Source: Plantago major (Eukaryota > Streptophyta > Magnoliopsida > Lamiales > Plantaginaceae). Taken from it: a stretch of 64,000 nucleotides of DNA. Numbering within the stretch: position 1 is the stretch's first letter; each line of letters opens with the position of its first letter. Below the pieces are notes generated by a model. The model saw only the letters and a program-made list of their open reading frames with translations, was not told where the DNA came from and did not search any database. Below, piece after piece: positions 24,701 through 36,374 of this stretch. Location: assembly GCA_026545765.1 (NCBI GenBank), contig CM048842.1, positions 48,617,431 through 48,681,430 on the forward strand. Reading direction: 5' to 3'. Both the position numbers and the translations under genes were made by a program.

Positions 24701-24822
24701 TGGTGGCGACGCCACCGGACATAAGGGATGCTGCAGATCTAGAGGAGCCGACGAATGGGCAGCGGCAGAGGAGTAGGGCAAAGGCTAGGGTTTCACAAGA
24801 TGGATGTGACTTCTCTATAAAT
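21766..24822. other. Intergenic stretch with a MITE and no recognisable gene
   Basis: Mostly AT-rich DNA. A Stowaway-like MITE lies near 22229-22431 (TACTCTCTCCGCCCC to AAAGGAGTA). A GC-richer patch at 24540-24780 shows no conserved reading frame. No tRNA or other RNA gene was noticed. Confidence 0.5.
22229..22431. mobile_element. Stowaway-like MITE (degraded)
   Basis: The left end TACTCTCTCCGCCCC and the right end GTCAAAGGAGTA are imperfect inverted termini of the CTCCCTCCGTCCC type. The interior is AT-rich. The right end is eroded. Confidence 0.6.
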
Positions 24823-25354
24823 TACCACAAATCCGTTGCGCTGATCCATTGCCGATTGAGATGGAAGGCTTTCTGGGCAGTGTTGATCGTTTTAGGCGCT
24901 TGTGGGGGCTATTCTTGCAAATTGTCTATATGCTATATCTGTCGATTCACGTGATGTTAAAAATTGGAGGGGGTTATGAAGGGTTTAGGGTTTATTCTTT
25001 TAAACTGAAATTTATTTAATTGAATTGAACTGAAATGAATTGTAGTATAAAATATAACTAAGCATAGAGAAGTTGATAAAATTTTAAGTTGTTTCAAATT
25101 TTCACCTTGAGTTCATCTCGGTAACCTGTTTGATACATTTCAATAATTTTTGGACCTCTTTGTCAACATTTTAAACTATAGTTCTATCTCTTTGTAAATT
25201 AGTCTAAAAGGCTAGTATATTTTTTTGCTTATCATCAAGCAAAGTCGAATAAAAAGAATCTTAATACATATGTTTTAGAAATTTATGTCATGGTCTTGTG
25301 TTTGGCTACATTTGTACTACACATGAGTCTACTTTCATCACCAGATATATTATA

Positions 25355-25508
25355 TTACCTTCGTTTTGTCCCAATCTCAACTTTTCACTTTTCTTTTTTT
25401 CTTTTATTCCTTCAACCTTACATTTTTTAATTATTCAAATTGTTTATATAGTTCTTCTAAAATTCGTGCCTAGCTTAGTGGGAAGTTGAGTGTCAGGCGG
25501 AGGAAGTA
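25355..25508. mobile_element. Stowaway-like MITE (copy A)
   Basis: The inverted ends TACCTTCGTTTTGTCCC and GGCGGAGGAAGTA bound about 150 bases with no coding capacity. The element recurs at 29287-29439 within the partner copy. Confidence 0.65.
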
Positions 25509-26684
25509 TATAGTTAGACTCGTTTTCCTTAAATCTCCAAGAATCACCCTTATGGCTCCCTTCGGTATACATATAGAAGGTGTGAAATCAACGTCTATGA
25601 ACCAATTCAAAGTCGAATTATACTAGGTGATGATAGTGGCACTAACAAAGCCACTTTGAAAGGATATCAATGTCCAATATGCCTGCATAATAAGAGTCAC
25701 TAATCACCCAATTACAAAGTGATCCCTAATTGTCATGCTCTCGTATGAGAAAGTCATTTTAGCCAATTTAATTGCTTCCCGTAAGGTACACTTTGTACCA
25801 ATTCTACATATTACTCCACTATCCCAATATCAACTTGTTAGTAATATCGAACATTTAAACCCCTCCCTGTAGCTAATACATGTGAATCCAAAAGGAAACA
25901 TCACTCACTAGTAGTTGAGCCTATCTCAAGCTAGAGGATATTCCTTCCTTTTGGGTTTAGTTGCAATCATTCACTATGAGCTTCATTTTCTAAGAGGAGA
26001 CATAATAGAGGATATGGTGGCTAAATCTCATCCCATCATGAACTAGATCGAAGCATGTTCTCTTTGCTAAAAATAAAAGTGACATGAATAAAAGTATGAG
26101 AGATAATGAATAGAGTAAGAAAGACAATAAATAAAGTAGGAAATAATTTCCATTCTGGGTATCGAAAGTTGAGATTGGGAAAATCGAAAAAGGAAACCAG
26201 GAAGTTGAGATCGGGACCAGAGGGAGTACTTTACAAATTCAAATCAAATTGATCATATCCTGAGAAACAAATTAGTTGTTTAAAGACGAATATAATGAGC
26301 CTAGTTACGCAATCAACAGTCATGCATGAAAGATACTACAAAAAAATGATAACTATGCTGACTGAAATATCAAACTACCAAAATAGCATCAAAGAAAATG
26401 AAGCAAGAGGTGCAAATATTGATGTAGGAAACATGTATTTGTTCACTGAAGTAAGTAGCTGGTACCAAAGCTTGAGTATGAGATGACAGTAAAGGATAAA
26501 ATGGAGTGGAAACCATCACTATAAAGATGACAGAATGTTAAAGCAAAACAGGAGTAGAGTAATAAATTATCACAAAACCAAAGCTTAAAGATGACAAATT
26601 CACACCTGATGCAAAACATTGAAGTTTCTAGAAAGTGGAAGTATACGTGAATGAGTTGGGCGTAACAGTTTTACCTGGATCAAT

Positions 26685-27065
26685 TTCGTCTCTTTCGCAT
26701 TGAGTGACTGATGAATCAAGCAGTGACACAAGTTCTGCCATGCCTTGAGAACCTTCCAAGTCTAGCTCAAACCTAACATGTATCCATCCCTACACAAAGG
26801 CAAATCAAATGTTCATTTACAATACGGAATGGAAAAACCTTTTTGATTTTTAAATTTTGTTCACATACTACATCTTAGTCAATTAATATCAGATACAAAT
26901 TGGACGGGAACAAATGAATTTTGGAGAGTAGGCTGAAGCTAGAACACTAGACACAGTACAAATGCAGAGAGTCAATGGTTATGGTACTACCCACCTTCAA
27001 TTATGCCCAAATTATCTCACTCATCTCCATCTTCATTTCCTTCTGCTCTCTATCTACCAAAGACT
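26685..27065 (-). pseudogene. Two exons of an unrecognised gene, copy A (nonsense mutation)
   Basis: On the minus strand an upstream exon ending at 26995 (donor GTGGGT) joins to a second exon after acceptor TTTGTGTAG (about 26790) and ends in donor GTAAAACT. The joined frame reads EIIWA, a stop, LK, then GWIHVRFELDLEGSQ, MAELVSLLDSS and QCERDEIDP. Copy B has TCA (Ser) where copy A has the TAA stop, so copy A is inactivated there. A possible start Met lies just before EMSEIIWA. I do not recognise the family and no further exons were found downstream. Confidence 0.45.
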
Positions 27066-27762
27066 TTTGCCAAAATCATCGAATCAAATCGGACCATTCT
27101 GCCCAGATTTACCCTTTTTTTTTTCTTTTTTTTTTAATGAAAAACCAAGAGTTGGAGCTGTATTCTCTCCATCCCAACAAACATTTAACGCCATAGACAA
27201 CCCAGCCAAGGGACATCTCCTTGTCCTTCAACACTTCCTCACCAAAAATCGGGCTCCAACGAGAGATTTCCGATGATACAAGTGTTCGTCACGATTTCTC
27301 CAGCCTCTTCGTTTCTTTTTCTTGTTTCTTCTCTATCAATTGATTTTGTTGCTGATTTTGGGCCATGGCTTTATCTTCTTTATGTTTTTGGGCCTTAAAT
27401 TATCACTATTCTATTGAGTTATGAGAAATAAATTGCCGTCAAAGATTCAATTGGCCATGTTACAAATCAAGACTAGGCCCCAAGCTAAACCAATTCAAAA
27501 AAATACCTCATACCTTTACACACCCCCTTGAATGTATTATTATGCTCCTGATTTGTTCTAAAATGACCTAATTCTAAAAATTATCTTTAATATTATTTTC
27601 CCTTATAATCTTATAATGTGTTTTTTAATTTTTAATTTTTCAATTTCAGATTTGTTCCTTTCACATTTTATTTTTTTTTGTTTTTGAACTTTACGGATGG
27701 TTTAAATTTACAGTCGAATTGTATATTTATAATTTAAATATAAAGTTTTATACTTTTTACGT

Positions 27763-28000
27763 CCCGGGTTCATCTTCCCGCGGGCCAGGACACACAAGTT
27801 TTAAGAGAAAAGTGAATAAAGTATGAGAGATTGTGATAAAGTAAAAAATAAAGTGAATAAAGTATGATAAATAGTGAATAAAGTATGATAGATAGTGAAT
27901 AAAGTAGGTGAGAGATTTTTCATTTAACGGATGGGGAGTTGAAATTGGGACGTTCCGAAATGGAATGCAGGAAGTTGAAATTGAGACGGAGGGAGTATTT
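27763..28000. mobile_element. Stowaway-like MITE, copy A
   Basis: The stretch runs from TACGTCCCGGGTTCATC to GAGACGGAGGGAGTA, with repeated GTGAATAAAGTATGA words in the middle. The same element sits at 31696-31936, and a third relative at 62461-62670. Confidence 0.7.
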
Positions 28001-29286
28001 GTTTATTGTATTTTAAATGAACAATAATACAGTCGAAATGTATATATTAAAGTCCAATATTCAATTTAACTGGATATTTACAGTTCCATTATACAATCAA
28101 TGTATAGACGATGGACGATCTGTGTCACCGGAAAAAATTGAGACGATGGACAGATTTGTATAATCTGAAGTCGACAGATAGACGATGATGGACAGATCGT
28201 TGATGTATGATGGATGGAGGAGGTGGTTCGGATATGGAGGTTGAAGGAGGGTGGTTCGAATATGGAGGTGGTGCTGTGATGGGTGGTGTTGTGGTGGTGT
28301 GGATCTGGAGATTGGTGGTCGGTGAAGGTTGGAGACTTGCCCAAAAAGAAAAGGGAAACACCTCGCACTTGACAACATGGTTCAGGCATGGTCACTTATA
28401 AGTTTAGTTAAATATAAGAATAAAAAGGAGCTTTGTGTACGTTCAAATTAATTTGTATGAGTTGAACTTAAAATATTGGTCAATAATTTCTGGACATGGT
28501 TACTTTTACGGTACAGTATGAACTTAATTAATCATGTGCAAAAAAAAAGACATAAGGTGCAAATATTATGTGCTATGTGAAAGGGTGTCACGATACAATT
28601 TTATGAGAGCCAGAAGTATAATAATGATAGGCATCACGACAAATCCGTTGCGCTGATCCATTGCCGTTAGGAGCGATTGAGATGGAAGGCTTTCTGGGCA
28701 GTGTTGATCGTTTTAGGCGGTTGTGGGGGCTATTCTTGCAAATTGTCTATTCTATATCTGTCGATGCACGTGATGTTAAAAATTGGGATATTAAGGGTTA
28801 TTCATCTAACCATCAGGTGAAGTTATTTCCAGAGGTGTGTTATCAGTATATGGAATGGCCATCTTAAACTGTCTAGTAGCTCTCCCAAGTATTTTTATCC
28901 ATAGATTCGAATATCAGTTTCCATTCCTGACAAAATGAGATGTGTCAGAACGTTCAAAGTGTTTTGGAAATAAAAACGAAAAAGATATTAAGCATAGAGA
29001 AGTTTATAAAATTTTAAGTTGTTTCAAATTTTCATGTTGAGTTCATCTCGGTAACCTGTTTGATACATTTCAATAATTTTTGGACCTCTTTGTCAACATT
29101 TTAAACTATAGTTCTATCTCTTTGTAAATTAGTCTAAAAGGCTAGTATGTTTTTTTTGCTTATCATCAAGCAAAGTCGAATAAAAAGAATCTTAATACAT
29201 ATGTTTTAGAAATTTCTATCAAGGTCTTGTGTTTGGCTACATTTGTACTACACATGAGTCTACTTTCATCACCAGATATATTATAT

Positions 29287-29439
29287 TACCTTCGTTTCGT
29301 CCCAATCTCAACTTTTCACTTTCCTTTTTTTCTTTTATTCATTCAACCTTACATTTTTTAATTATTCAAATTGTTTATATAGTTCTTCTAAAATTCGTGC
29401 CTAGCTTAGTGGGAAGTTGAGTGTCAGACGGAGGGAGTA
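29287..29439. mobile_element. Stowaway-like MITE (copy B)
   Basis: Counterpart of 25355-25508. The right end is closer to the consensus here (GACGGAGGGAGTA). Confidence 0.65.
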
Positions 29440-30624
29440 TATAGTTAGACTCGTTTTCCTTAAATCTCCAAGAATCACCCTTATGGCTCCCTTCGGTATA
29501 CATCTAGAGCCTATGAAATCAACGTCTATGAATCAGTACAAAGTCGAATTGTACTAGGTGATGATAGTGGCACTAACAAAGCCACTTTGAAAGGATATCA
29601 ATGTCCGATATGCCTGCATAATAAGAGTCACTCTAGATCTAATCACCCAATTACAAAGAGATCCCTAATTGTCATGCTCACGTATAAGGAAGTCATTTTA
29701 GCAAATTTAATTGCTGCCCGTAAGGTACACTTTGTACCAATTCTATATATTACTCCACTATCCCAATATCAACTTGTTAGTGATATCGAACATTTAAACC
29801 CCTCCCTCTAGCTAATACATGTGAATCCAAAAGGAAACATCACTCACTAGTAGTTGAGTAGTTGAGCCTATCTCAAGCTAGAGGATATTCCTTCCTTTTG
29901 GGTTTAGTTGCAATCATTCACTATGAGCTTCATTTTCTAAGAGGAGACATTATAGAGGATATGGTGGCTAAATCTCATCCCATCATGAACTAGATCGGAG
30001 CATGTTCTCTATGCCAAAAAAAAAAGTGACATGAATAAAAGTATGAGAGATAATGAATAGAGTAAGAAAGACAATAAATAAAGCAGGAAATAATTTCCAT
30101 TCTGGGTATAGAAAGTTGAGATTGGGAAAAACAAAAAAGGAAACTAGGAAGTTGAGATCGGGGCCAGAGGGAGTACTTTACAAATTCAAATCAAATTAAT
30201 TGATCATATCCTGGGAAACAAATTAGTTGTTTAAAGACGAATATAATGAGCCTAGTTACGCAATCAACAATCATGCATGACAGATACTACAAAAAAATGA
30301 TCACTATGCTGACTGAAATATCAAACTGCCCGAATAGCATCAAACAAAATGAAGCATGTGGTGCAAATATTGATGTAGGAAACATGTATTTGTTCACTGA
30401 AGTAAGTAGCTGGTACCAAAGCTTGAGTATGAGATGACAATAAAGGATAAAATGGAGTGGAAACCATCACAACAAAGATGACAGAATGCTTAAAACAAAA
30501 CAGGACTAGAGTAATAAATTATCACAAAACCAAAGCTTAAAGATAACAAATTCACACCTGATGCAAAACATTAAAGTTTCTAGATACTAGAAGTATACAT
30601 GAATGAGTTGGGCGTAACAGTTTT

Positions 30625-31020
30625 ACCTAGATCAATTTCGTCTCTTTCGCATTGACTGACTGATGAATCAAGCAATGACACAATTTCTGCCATGCCTTGA
30701 GAACCTCCCAAGTCTAGCTCACACCTTACATGTATCCATTCTTACACAAAGGCAAATCAAATGTTCATTTACAATACGGAATGGGAAAACCTTTTTGATT
30801 TTTAAATTTTGTTCACATACTAAGTCTTAGTTAATTAATATCAAATACGAATTTGACTGGAAATGAATTTTGGAGAGTAGGCTGAAGCTAGAACACCAGA
30901 CATAGTACAAATGCAGAGAATCAATGGTTATGGTACTACACACCTTCAATGATGCCCAAATTATCTCACACATCTCCATCTTTGTTTCCTTCTGCTCTCT
31001 ATCTACCAAAGACTTTTGCC
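30625..31020 (-). pseudogene. Two exons of an unrecognised gene, copy B (splice acceptor changed)
   Basis: Same gene as 26685-27065. Here the first exon is open (MCEIIWASLK) and ends in a GT donor (GTGTGT). The acceptor of the next exon has changed from TAG|GG to TAAG|A, moving the AG by one base and shifting the frame to a nearby stop. The second exon frame itself is otherwise open, with LGGSQGMAEIVSLLDSS. Thus each duplicate carries a different defect. Confidence 0.45.
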
Positions 31021-31695
31021 AAAATCATCGAATAAAATTGGATCATTCTGCACCAGATCTACCCTTTTTTTTCCTTTTATGAAAAACCAAGAGTAGGAGC
31101 TGTATTCTCTCCATCCCAACAAACATTTAATGCCATAGACAACCCATCCAAGGGACATCTCCTTGTCCTACAACACTTCTTCACCAAAAATCCGGCTCCG
31201 ACGAGAAATTTCCGATGATACAAGTGTTCGTCACGATTTCTCCAGCCTCTTTGTTTCTTTTTCTTGTTTCTTCTCTATCAATTGATTTTGTTGCTGATTT
31301 TGGGCCGTGGCTTTATCTTCTTTATGTTTTTTGGGCCTTAAATTATCACTATTCTATTGGTTATGAGAAAAAAATTATCGTCAAAAATTCAATTGGCCAA
31401 GTTACAAATCAAGACAAGGCCCCAAGCTAAACCAATTCAAAAAAATACCTCATACCTTTACACACCCCCTTGAACGTATTATTATGCTCATGATTTGCTC
31501 TAAAATGACCTAATTCTAAAAATTATCTTTAATATTATTTTTCCTTACAATCTTATAATGTGTTTTTTAATTTTTAATTTTTCAATTTCAGATTTGTTCC
31601 TTTCACATTTTATTTTTTGTTTTTGTAACTTTACGAATGGTTTAAATTTACAATCAAATTGTATGTTTATAGTTTAAATATAAAGTTTTATACTT

Positions 31696-31936
31696 TCTAC
31701 GTCCCGGGTTCATCTCCCCGTGGGCCCGGACACAAGTTTTAAGAGAAAAGTGAATAAAGTATGAGAGATTGTGATAAAGTAGAAAATAATGTGAATAAAG
31801 TATGATAAATAGTGAATAAAGTATGATAGATAGTGAATAAAGTAGGTGAGAGATTTTTCATTTAAGGGATGGGAAGTTGAAATTGGGACGTTCCAAAATG
31901 GAATGCGGGAAGTTGAAATCGAGACGAAGGGAGTAT
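31696..31936. mobile_element. Stowaway-like MITE, copy B
   Basis: Counterpart of 27763-28000, bounded by TACGTCCCGGGTTCATC and GAGACGAAGGGAGTA. Confidence 0.7.
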
Positions 31937-32156
31937 ATGATTATTGTACTTTAAATGAACGATAATACAGTCGAACTGTATATATTAAAGTCCAATATTC
32001 AATTTAACTGGATATTTACAGCTCCATTATACTGTCAATGTATAGACGATGGACGATCTGTGTCACCTGAAAAAATTGAGACGATGGACAGGTTTGTATA
32101 ATCTGAAATCGACAGATCGACGATGATGGACAGATCGATGATGTACCCGCCCAATG

Positions 32157-34670
32157 TTAAAAGCCGATTTCAACAAAAAGACAACCGATGAAAGAAAGTA
32201 AAAGGTGTACGTTAAATAGCAAGTTGATGTTTCTTGGCTTATTTATATAGCACACACTGCAATAAACCGAGATATGAGCATAAATAAATTAACAATATCA
32301 GGAGCATGAACGGAAGGAGCAGAATATAACGTGAGCATTTTTATAAATGTTGGTCCCTTAGACAACAAGGTTAAAGTCATTTACAGTTAAGTAAAAAGAC
32401 TTTAAATTTTTTGTGTCTAAAACAAATTTTCTCAGTAGGTACAAGTATCTGCTGGTACTTAATTTTCAGAGCGTGAAAGTCATTTACAATTAAGTGACTG
32501 AATGTGTGCTTTCAGTGGCAATTCTCCTTTAAACAGACAGACATATAAGTTGCTGAAAGTAAATTGCAGTAAGTAAATAACACTTGTTTATAGTGGTATC
32601 TGAAGGTGGCGAAATCTTTCAACTAATCCAATTTGCCCTTAACAAGGACTTGAATTCACTAAGTCAGAATAATGAAGTTCCTTTTAAAATCCTATCCTTT
32701 GCTAAATACCCTAAGTTCGCAACTTAGTAACATTGAACCCTTTTTCTTTGACTTTGCTTGCCAAATACTCTGGTTCCTCCAAGGGGTTTTCTTTAACTTC
32801 CAAACTTAAGTGTTTCTGCCTTAACCTTGTTCCAAGGGGTTTTCCTTAGTTTCAATAGTTCCTCCCTTCTCCTTAACACGACTGTTGATTGTTGATTTGT
32901 GGTTAGCTTTGTCAAGACACTGTATACTTTAATCACAATATTTTTGCGACTTTGGTATACAAAGAAACTCCATTTAAGTTCCTATATTCCAAGGACTAAG
33001 TAGGATATTTATGAGAAACATGACTTCTTCTTGTTTAGAGGAAAGAACACTCTATAGTCACAACTTAATGGACTAACAAGAGTTTACCATTATGATTCAA
33101 GGTAAAGAGAGTTTTGCCAACTTCTCCTTTCTTAAAACCACTACCCAATAGGTACTTGGCTAAAGTGTCTCATACCATGCTCTTGGAGCCTGTTTCAGTC
33201 CATATAGAGCATTTTGAAGTTTATAAACAAGTCTACCTTATTATGGAACCTTGAAACCTGGTGGTTGTTCCACATAAACTTATTCAACAAGTTCACCATT
33301 TAAGAATGCACTCTTGACATCCATTTGGCAAACTGTGAAGTCTTTGAGTGCTACAATGGCTAGAAATAATCTAATTGCATTCAATCTTGCTACTGGAGCA
33401 TAAGACTCATCAAAATCTAGTCATTCAGTCTGAGTGAAAACCTTGAGCAACCAGTCTTGCTTTGTTCTGGTTATTTCACCAGATTTATTCATCTTGTTTC
33501 TGAAAACCCATCTTGTCCCTATCACTGTAATTCCTTCAGTGTAAGGTACAAGTTTCCAGACTTTGTTTCTCTCAAATTGATCCAATTCCTCATGCATTGC
33601 TGAGATCCAGTCATTGTCTCCCAAAACTTATTTAATGGTTTTTGGTTCAATTTTGGAGATGAAACAAGAGTAGAGGGATGCTTCTTTAACAACTCCTCCC
33701 TGAATTCTGACTCCTTTGTCATAAGATCCGATCACTTCAATAGCAGGATGATCTCTTATCCATTTCTTGATTGGTTTTAAACCTTGGGGGTCAATATCTG
33801 TATAATGCATTTTGGCATCCATATTCTCGATATTGGATACTTAATCAGTATCTGAGAATTCAGAAGTCGATTCTCTTGCTGAGGAAATTTCTCTTGCAAC
33901 CTCTCTTGTCTTTCTTGAGGGCTCTGAGAACTTTCAGCAGGTGATTCCATTTCAAAGTTTCTTGTGCGAAATTTCTCATCATGTTTTATAGTCATCTGGT
34001 TTTTACTTGGCACAATAGTTGCCTTTTCTTCGTTAGACTCATCCTTTAATTCAATGGTGGATTTATTTCCTTTATGATTTTCTTCAATGGGTTATTGGAT
34101 AATCAACTTCTTGAATCTTTTTGAAAGATCTATTCTAGCAGGCCCTCCTTGTTTATTTCCATAGAAACATGAATAAATTCTTCAATCTTTTGTGTTCCCT
34201 GTTGTATATTCTATAGGCTTTGCTATTCGAAGAGTAGCCTAGCTAGGAATATTCCTTCATCTGCCTTTGGTTGAAATGTTCTCAAGTATTCTTTGCCAAT
34301 GTTAAGAACAAACACTTGCAGCCAAACACTTTTAGATGTGAGATATTAGGGCCGGGGGTCTTCCAACCAGTAACTCATAAGGAGTTTTACCATGGGATTT
34401 ATTTATTAAACATCTATTTTGAGTGTAGCAAGTAGTGCTAGCTCCTTCAACCCAATAGACTTCACTTATTTCAGTGTCAGCAAGCATAGTCCTTGCAGCC
34501 TCTTTTAGAGTCTTGTTCTTTCTTTCAGCAACACCATTTTGTTGTGGTGTTCTCACTGAAGAAAGTTGGCGTTGTATACCTTTGCAGGTACAAAATTCCA
34601 TTATGCACTGATTGACAAAATCAGTACCATGGTCTAATCTGATAAATGATACGTTGTCATTTTTCATGAC
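32157..34670 (-). mobile_element. Truncated Ty1/copia retrotransposon, minus strand
   Basis: Read on the minus strand, integrase pieces (34332-34667, with SVRTPQQNGVAERKNKTLK) come first. Reverse-transcriptase pieces follow (33421-33624 with WVFRNKMNKSGE, then 33160-33420 with the [13 protein letters not shown] and [11 protein letters not shown] signatures), and then an LTR-like stretch from TGTTAAGGAGAAGGG (about 32878) to about 32157. Several stops and frameshifts interrupt it. RNase H and everything before integrase are missing. A TATA-like GCTATATAAATAAGCC lies inside the LTR-like part near 32240. A second piece of the same LTR family is at 10832-11420. Confidence 0.85.
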
Positions 34671-34689
34671 TTAAAGCTTGTTCATCAAA

Positions 34690-34830
34690 AAATAAAGTTT
34701 CATTATATAATTTAATCGAACATTTGACATTTACGGTTTAAGATTAAATCGTAGTCAAAGTTGAAAAATGTTGACTGCAAAAGTCCAAATTGAGATATTT
34801 GGTCTGGTACGGAGGGGTATAAAATAGAGT
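34690..34830. mobile_element. MITE fragment related to the one at 44291
   Basis: The interior stretch with TTAATCGAACATTTGACA and GTTTAAGATTAAATCGTAGT, and the end GGTACGGAGGGG, match in kind the MITE interrupted by the CACTA element near ANS. Only part of the element is present. Confidence 0.5.
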
Positions 34831-35310
34831 TTCTATTTTGATACTTGGTGAGTGTTGGATGTTCTTCATCTGTCCATATTTTTGTTGTCCACCCGAGTTT
34901 GTACCAAGTGCTAGCTTACAAAATCACCTTATGTTCTATCTTGAGAGACTATATGCTATCGGACTAGGCACCAGAACGGGACAAATAATTTCTTAAGGAC
35001 CGAGGGCCAACCATATGCTCGACAATATAAATGTTGTTATGTTTCTGTGTTGTGTTCCAGTTATCCATTTTCAATACACTAACCTCAAGTATATAAAATA
35101 CCCAACACTTTCTATTGTGTATGTTTGTTACAAGTTACATTAATATAATAGTTTATTGTGCGAGTAAATATATAAAGTATGAGAAATTGTTTTTATTAAG
35201 ATTGAATTTCCCTTTCATCACACAAGCCACAAACTAGATTATTTAAGCGACAATCTAACCGGATTTACAATTTATTAAATAAAAATTGATTTTATTAGAG
35301 ACTTTCTCAT
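34831..35310. other. Intergenic, no gene seen
   Basis: AT-rich DNA between the copia remnant and the complete copia element. The last five bases (CTCAT, 35306-35310) are the target duplication of that element. Confidence 0.5.
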
Positions 35311-36302
35311 TGTTGGGGAATTGGTTGCAAGAGGCAACCAAGAGAAAGCCAAAATTGTTATGTGTTATAATGTGTTAAGTGGGTAACTTTGAGCAATTAA
35401 TTATCTAAGTTCCACCACTCGGTTTTGCGTGTTCTTTAGCTCGTTGCGAAGTGGGATGCGCAAGCTTCGTAATGGTATAAGATACGGGAGATAACCAATT
35501 CTAGGTGTGAATGATAAATTGGCTTAAAGTAAGCTAGTTGAGACTTGTTTTTTGCAATTGTCCCACATTGGAAACATATGGAAAAAAAGAGTAGTATAAA
35601 GGTATGCTTGTGTTTACTCATGGTCACAAGTGTGTGTTGTGGTTATGGCAAACCTCCTACGCGCGCCGGGGGGGGAGAAACATTTGAACTGAAAAATTCC
35701 AAGCAAATATGGTCGAATATTAATCTTTTTACTACAATTTTCCATGGAACGCAACTTTTGGCCTTCCAGAGATTTTCCAGATTGTTCCACTTAAATGTGA
35801 AGATGTAACCTCCCCACTAACATGCTGCATTACTCTGAGCTTAAATGTTGCAGCATCAATTTGGCTACTAATGGTGATCAGAGCTGTTACGTTTCTACAG
35901 CTATATATACCACTCCCTCACTTGACAAAAAAAAGGCACCAGAAATTCTTCTTCCCCCTACTCTCCTCAGTTTCTTTCTGCACTTTAGATATTCGAGTGT
36001 TCTTCACCACAAAAGTTCGACGGAGCTTCTGCTGCTGAGCTTCCAGTGGTTGCTGAGATTGGACGTTGTACCTTGGGAGCTAATTGTCCGAGGAAGGCCT
36101 GAAGCTTACTAGAGGCGGACAAATTTAGCTTAAGGGGAAGTGGTCTCACTCGACTCGTCGTGATTAAATCCGAACCTGTGTTTTTATTTTTGTTTGTGTA
36201 ATCAAGTTTCAGTAAGTGTTGACAGTTTTTTATTCCTGTACTGTTGTCATATATATTTCATACTGACCTTTGTTGCAGCTAAACTTATAATCGGAACCAA
36301 CA
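35311..36302 (+). repeat. 5' LTR of the copia element
   Basis: 992 bases, TG...CA ends. It contains a TATA-like CTATATATACCACTC near 35900 that probably drives the element. It lacks the short duplication seen near the start of the 3' LTR (GTGGTTGCACGAGGCAA) and has a short G run near 35670 absent from the 3' LTR. Confidence 0.93.
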
Positions 36303-36374
36303 ATCTTAAGCTAAATTTTTTCCTTTTTGTTTTATTATCCGATTACTAACTTTCTCTGTTTTTGTGTAGTAACA

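Larger units (their letters stand above)
24823..28206. repeat. Direct duplication, copy A (partner 28642-32142)
   Basis: The copy starts near ACAAATCCGTTGCGCTGATC and ends near GATGATGGACAGATCG. The same order of sequence recurs at 28642-32142, about 3.8-3.9 kb downstream. Both include the same embedded MITEs, so these were in place before duplication. Copy A and copy B are separated by about 430 bases containing a GGT-rich stretch (28207-28330). Confidence 0.9.
28642..32142. repeat. Direct duplication, copy B (partner 24823-28206)
   Basis: The copy is collinear with copy A. It ends at about 32142 and is followed immediately by the copia LTR remnant beginning near 32157, so the right edge may coincide with that insertion. 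Differences are mostly single bases and short indels. Confidence 0.9.

Noticed and set aside
28078..28395. His/Pro/Ser-rich minus-strand and Gly/Val-rich plus-strand frames near 28.2 kb
   Set aside because: They come from a GGT-rich simple stretch between the two duplicated copies and match no gene structure.
31215..31430. 71-codon open frame with hydrophobic start near 31.2 kb
   Set aside because: The partner copy at 27.3 kb does not keep the frame, and the stretch lies upstream of the minus-strand exons as leader or promoter.
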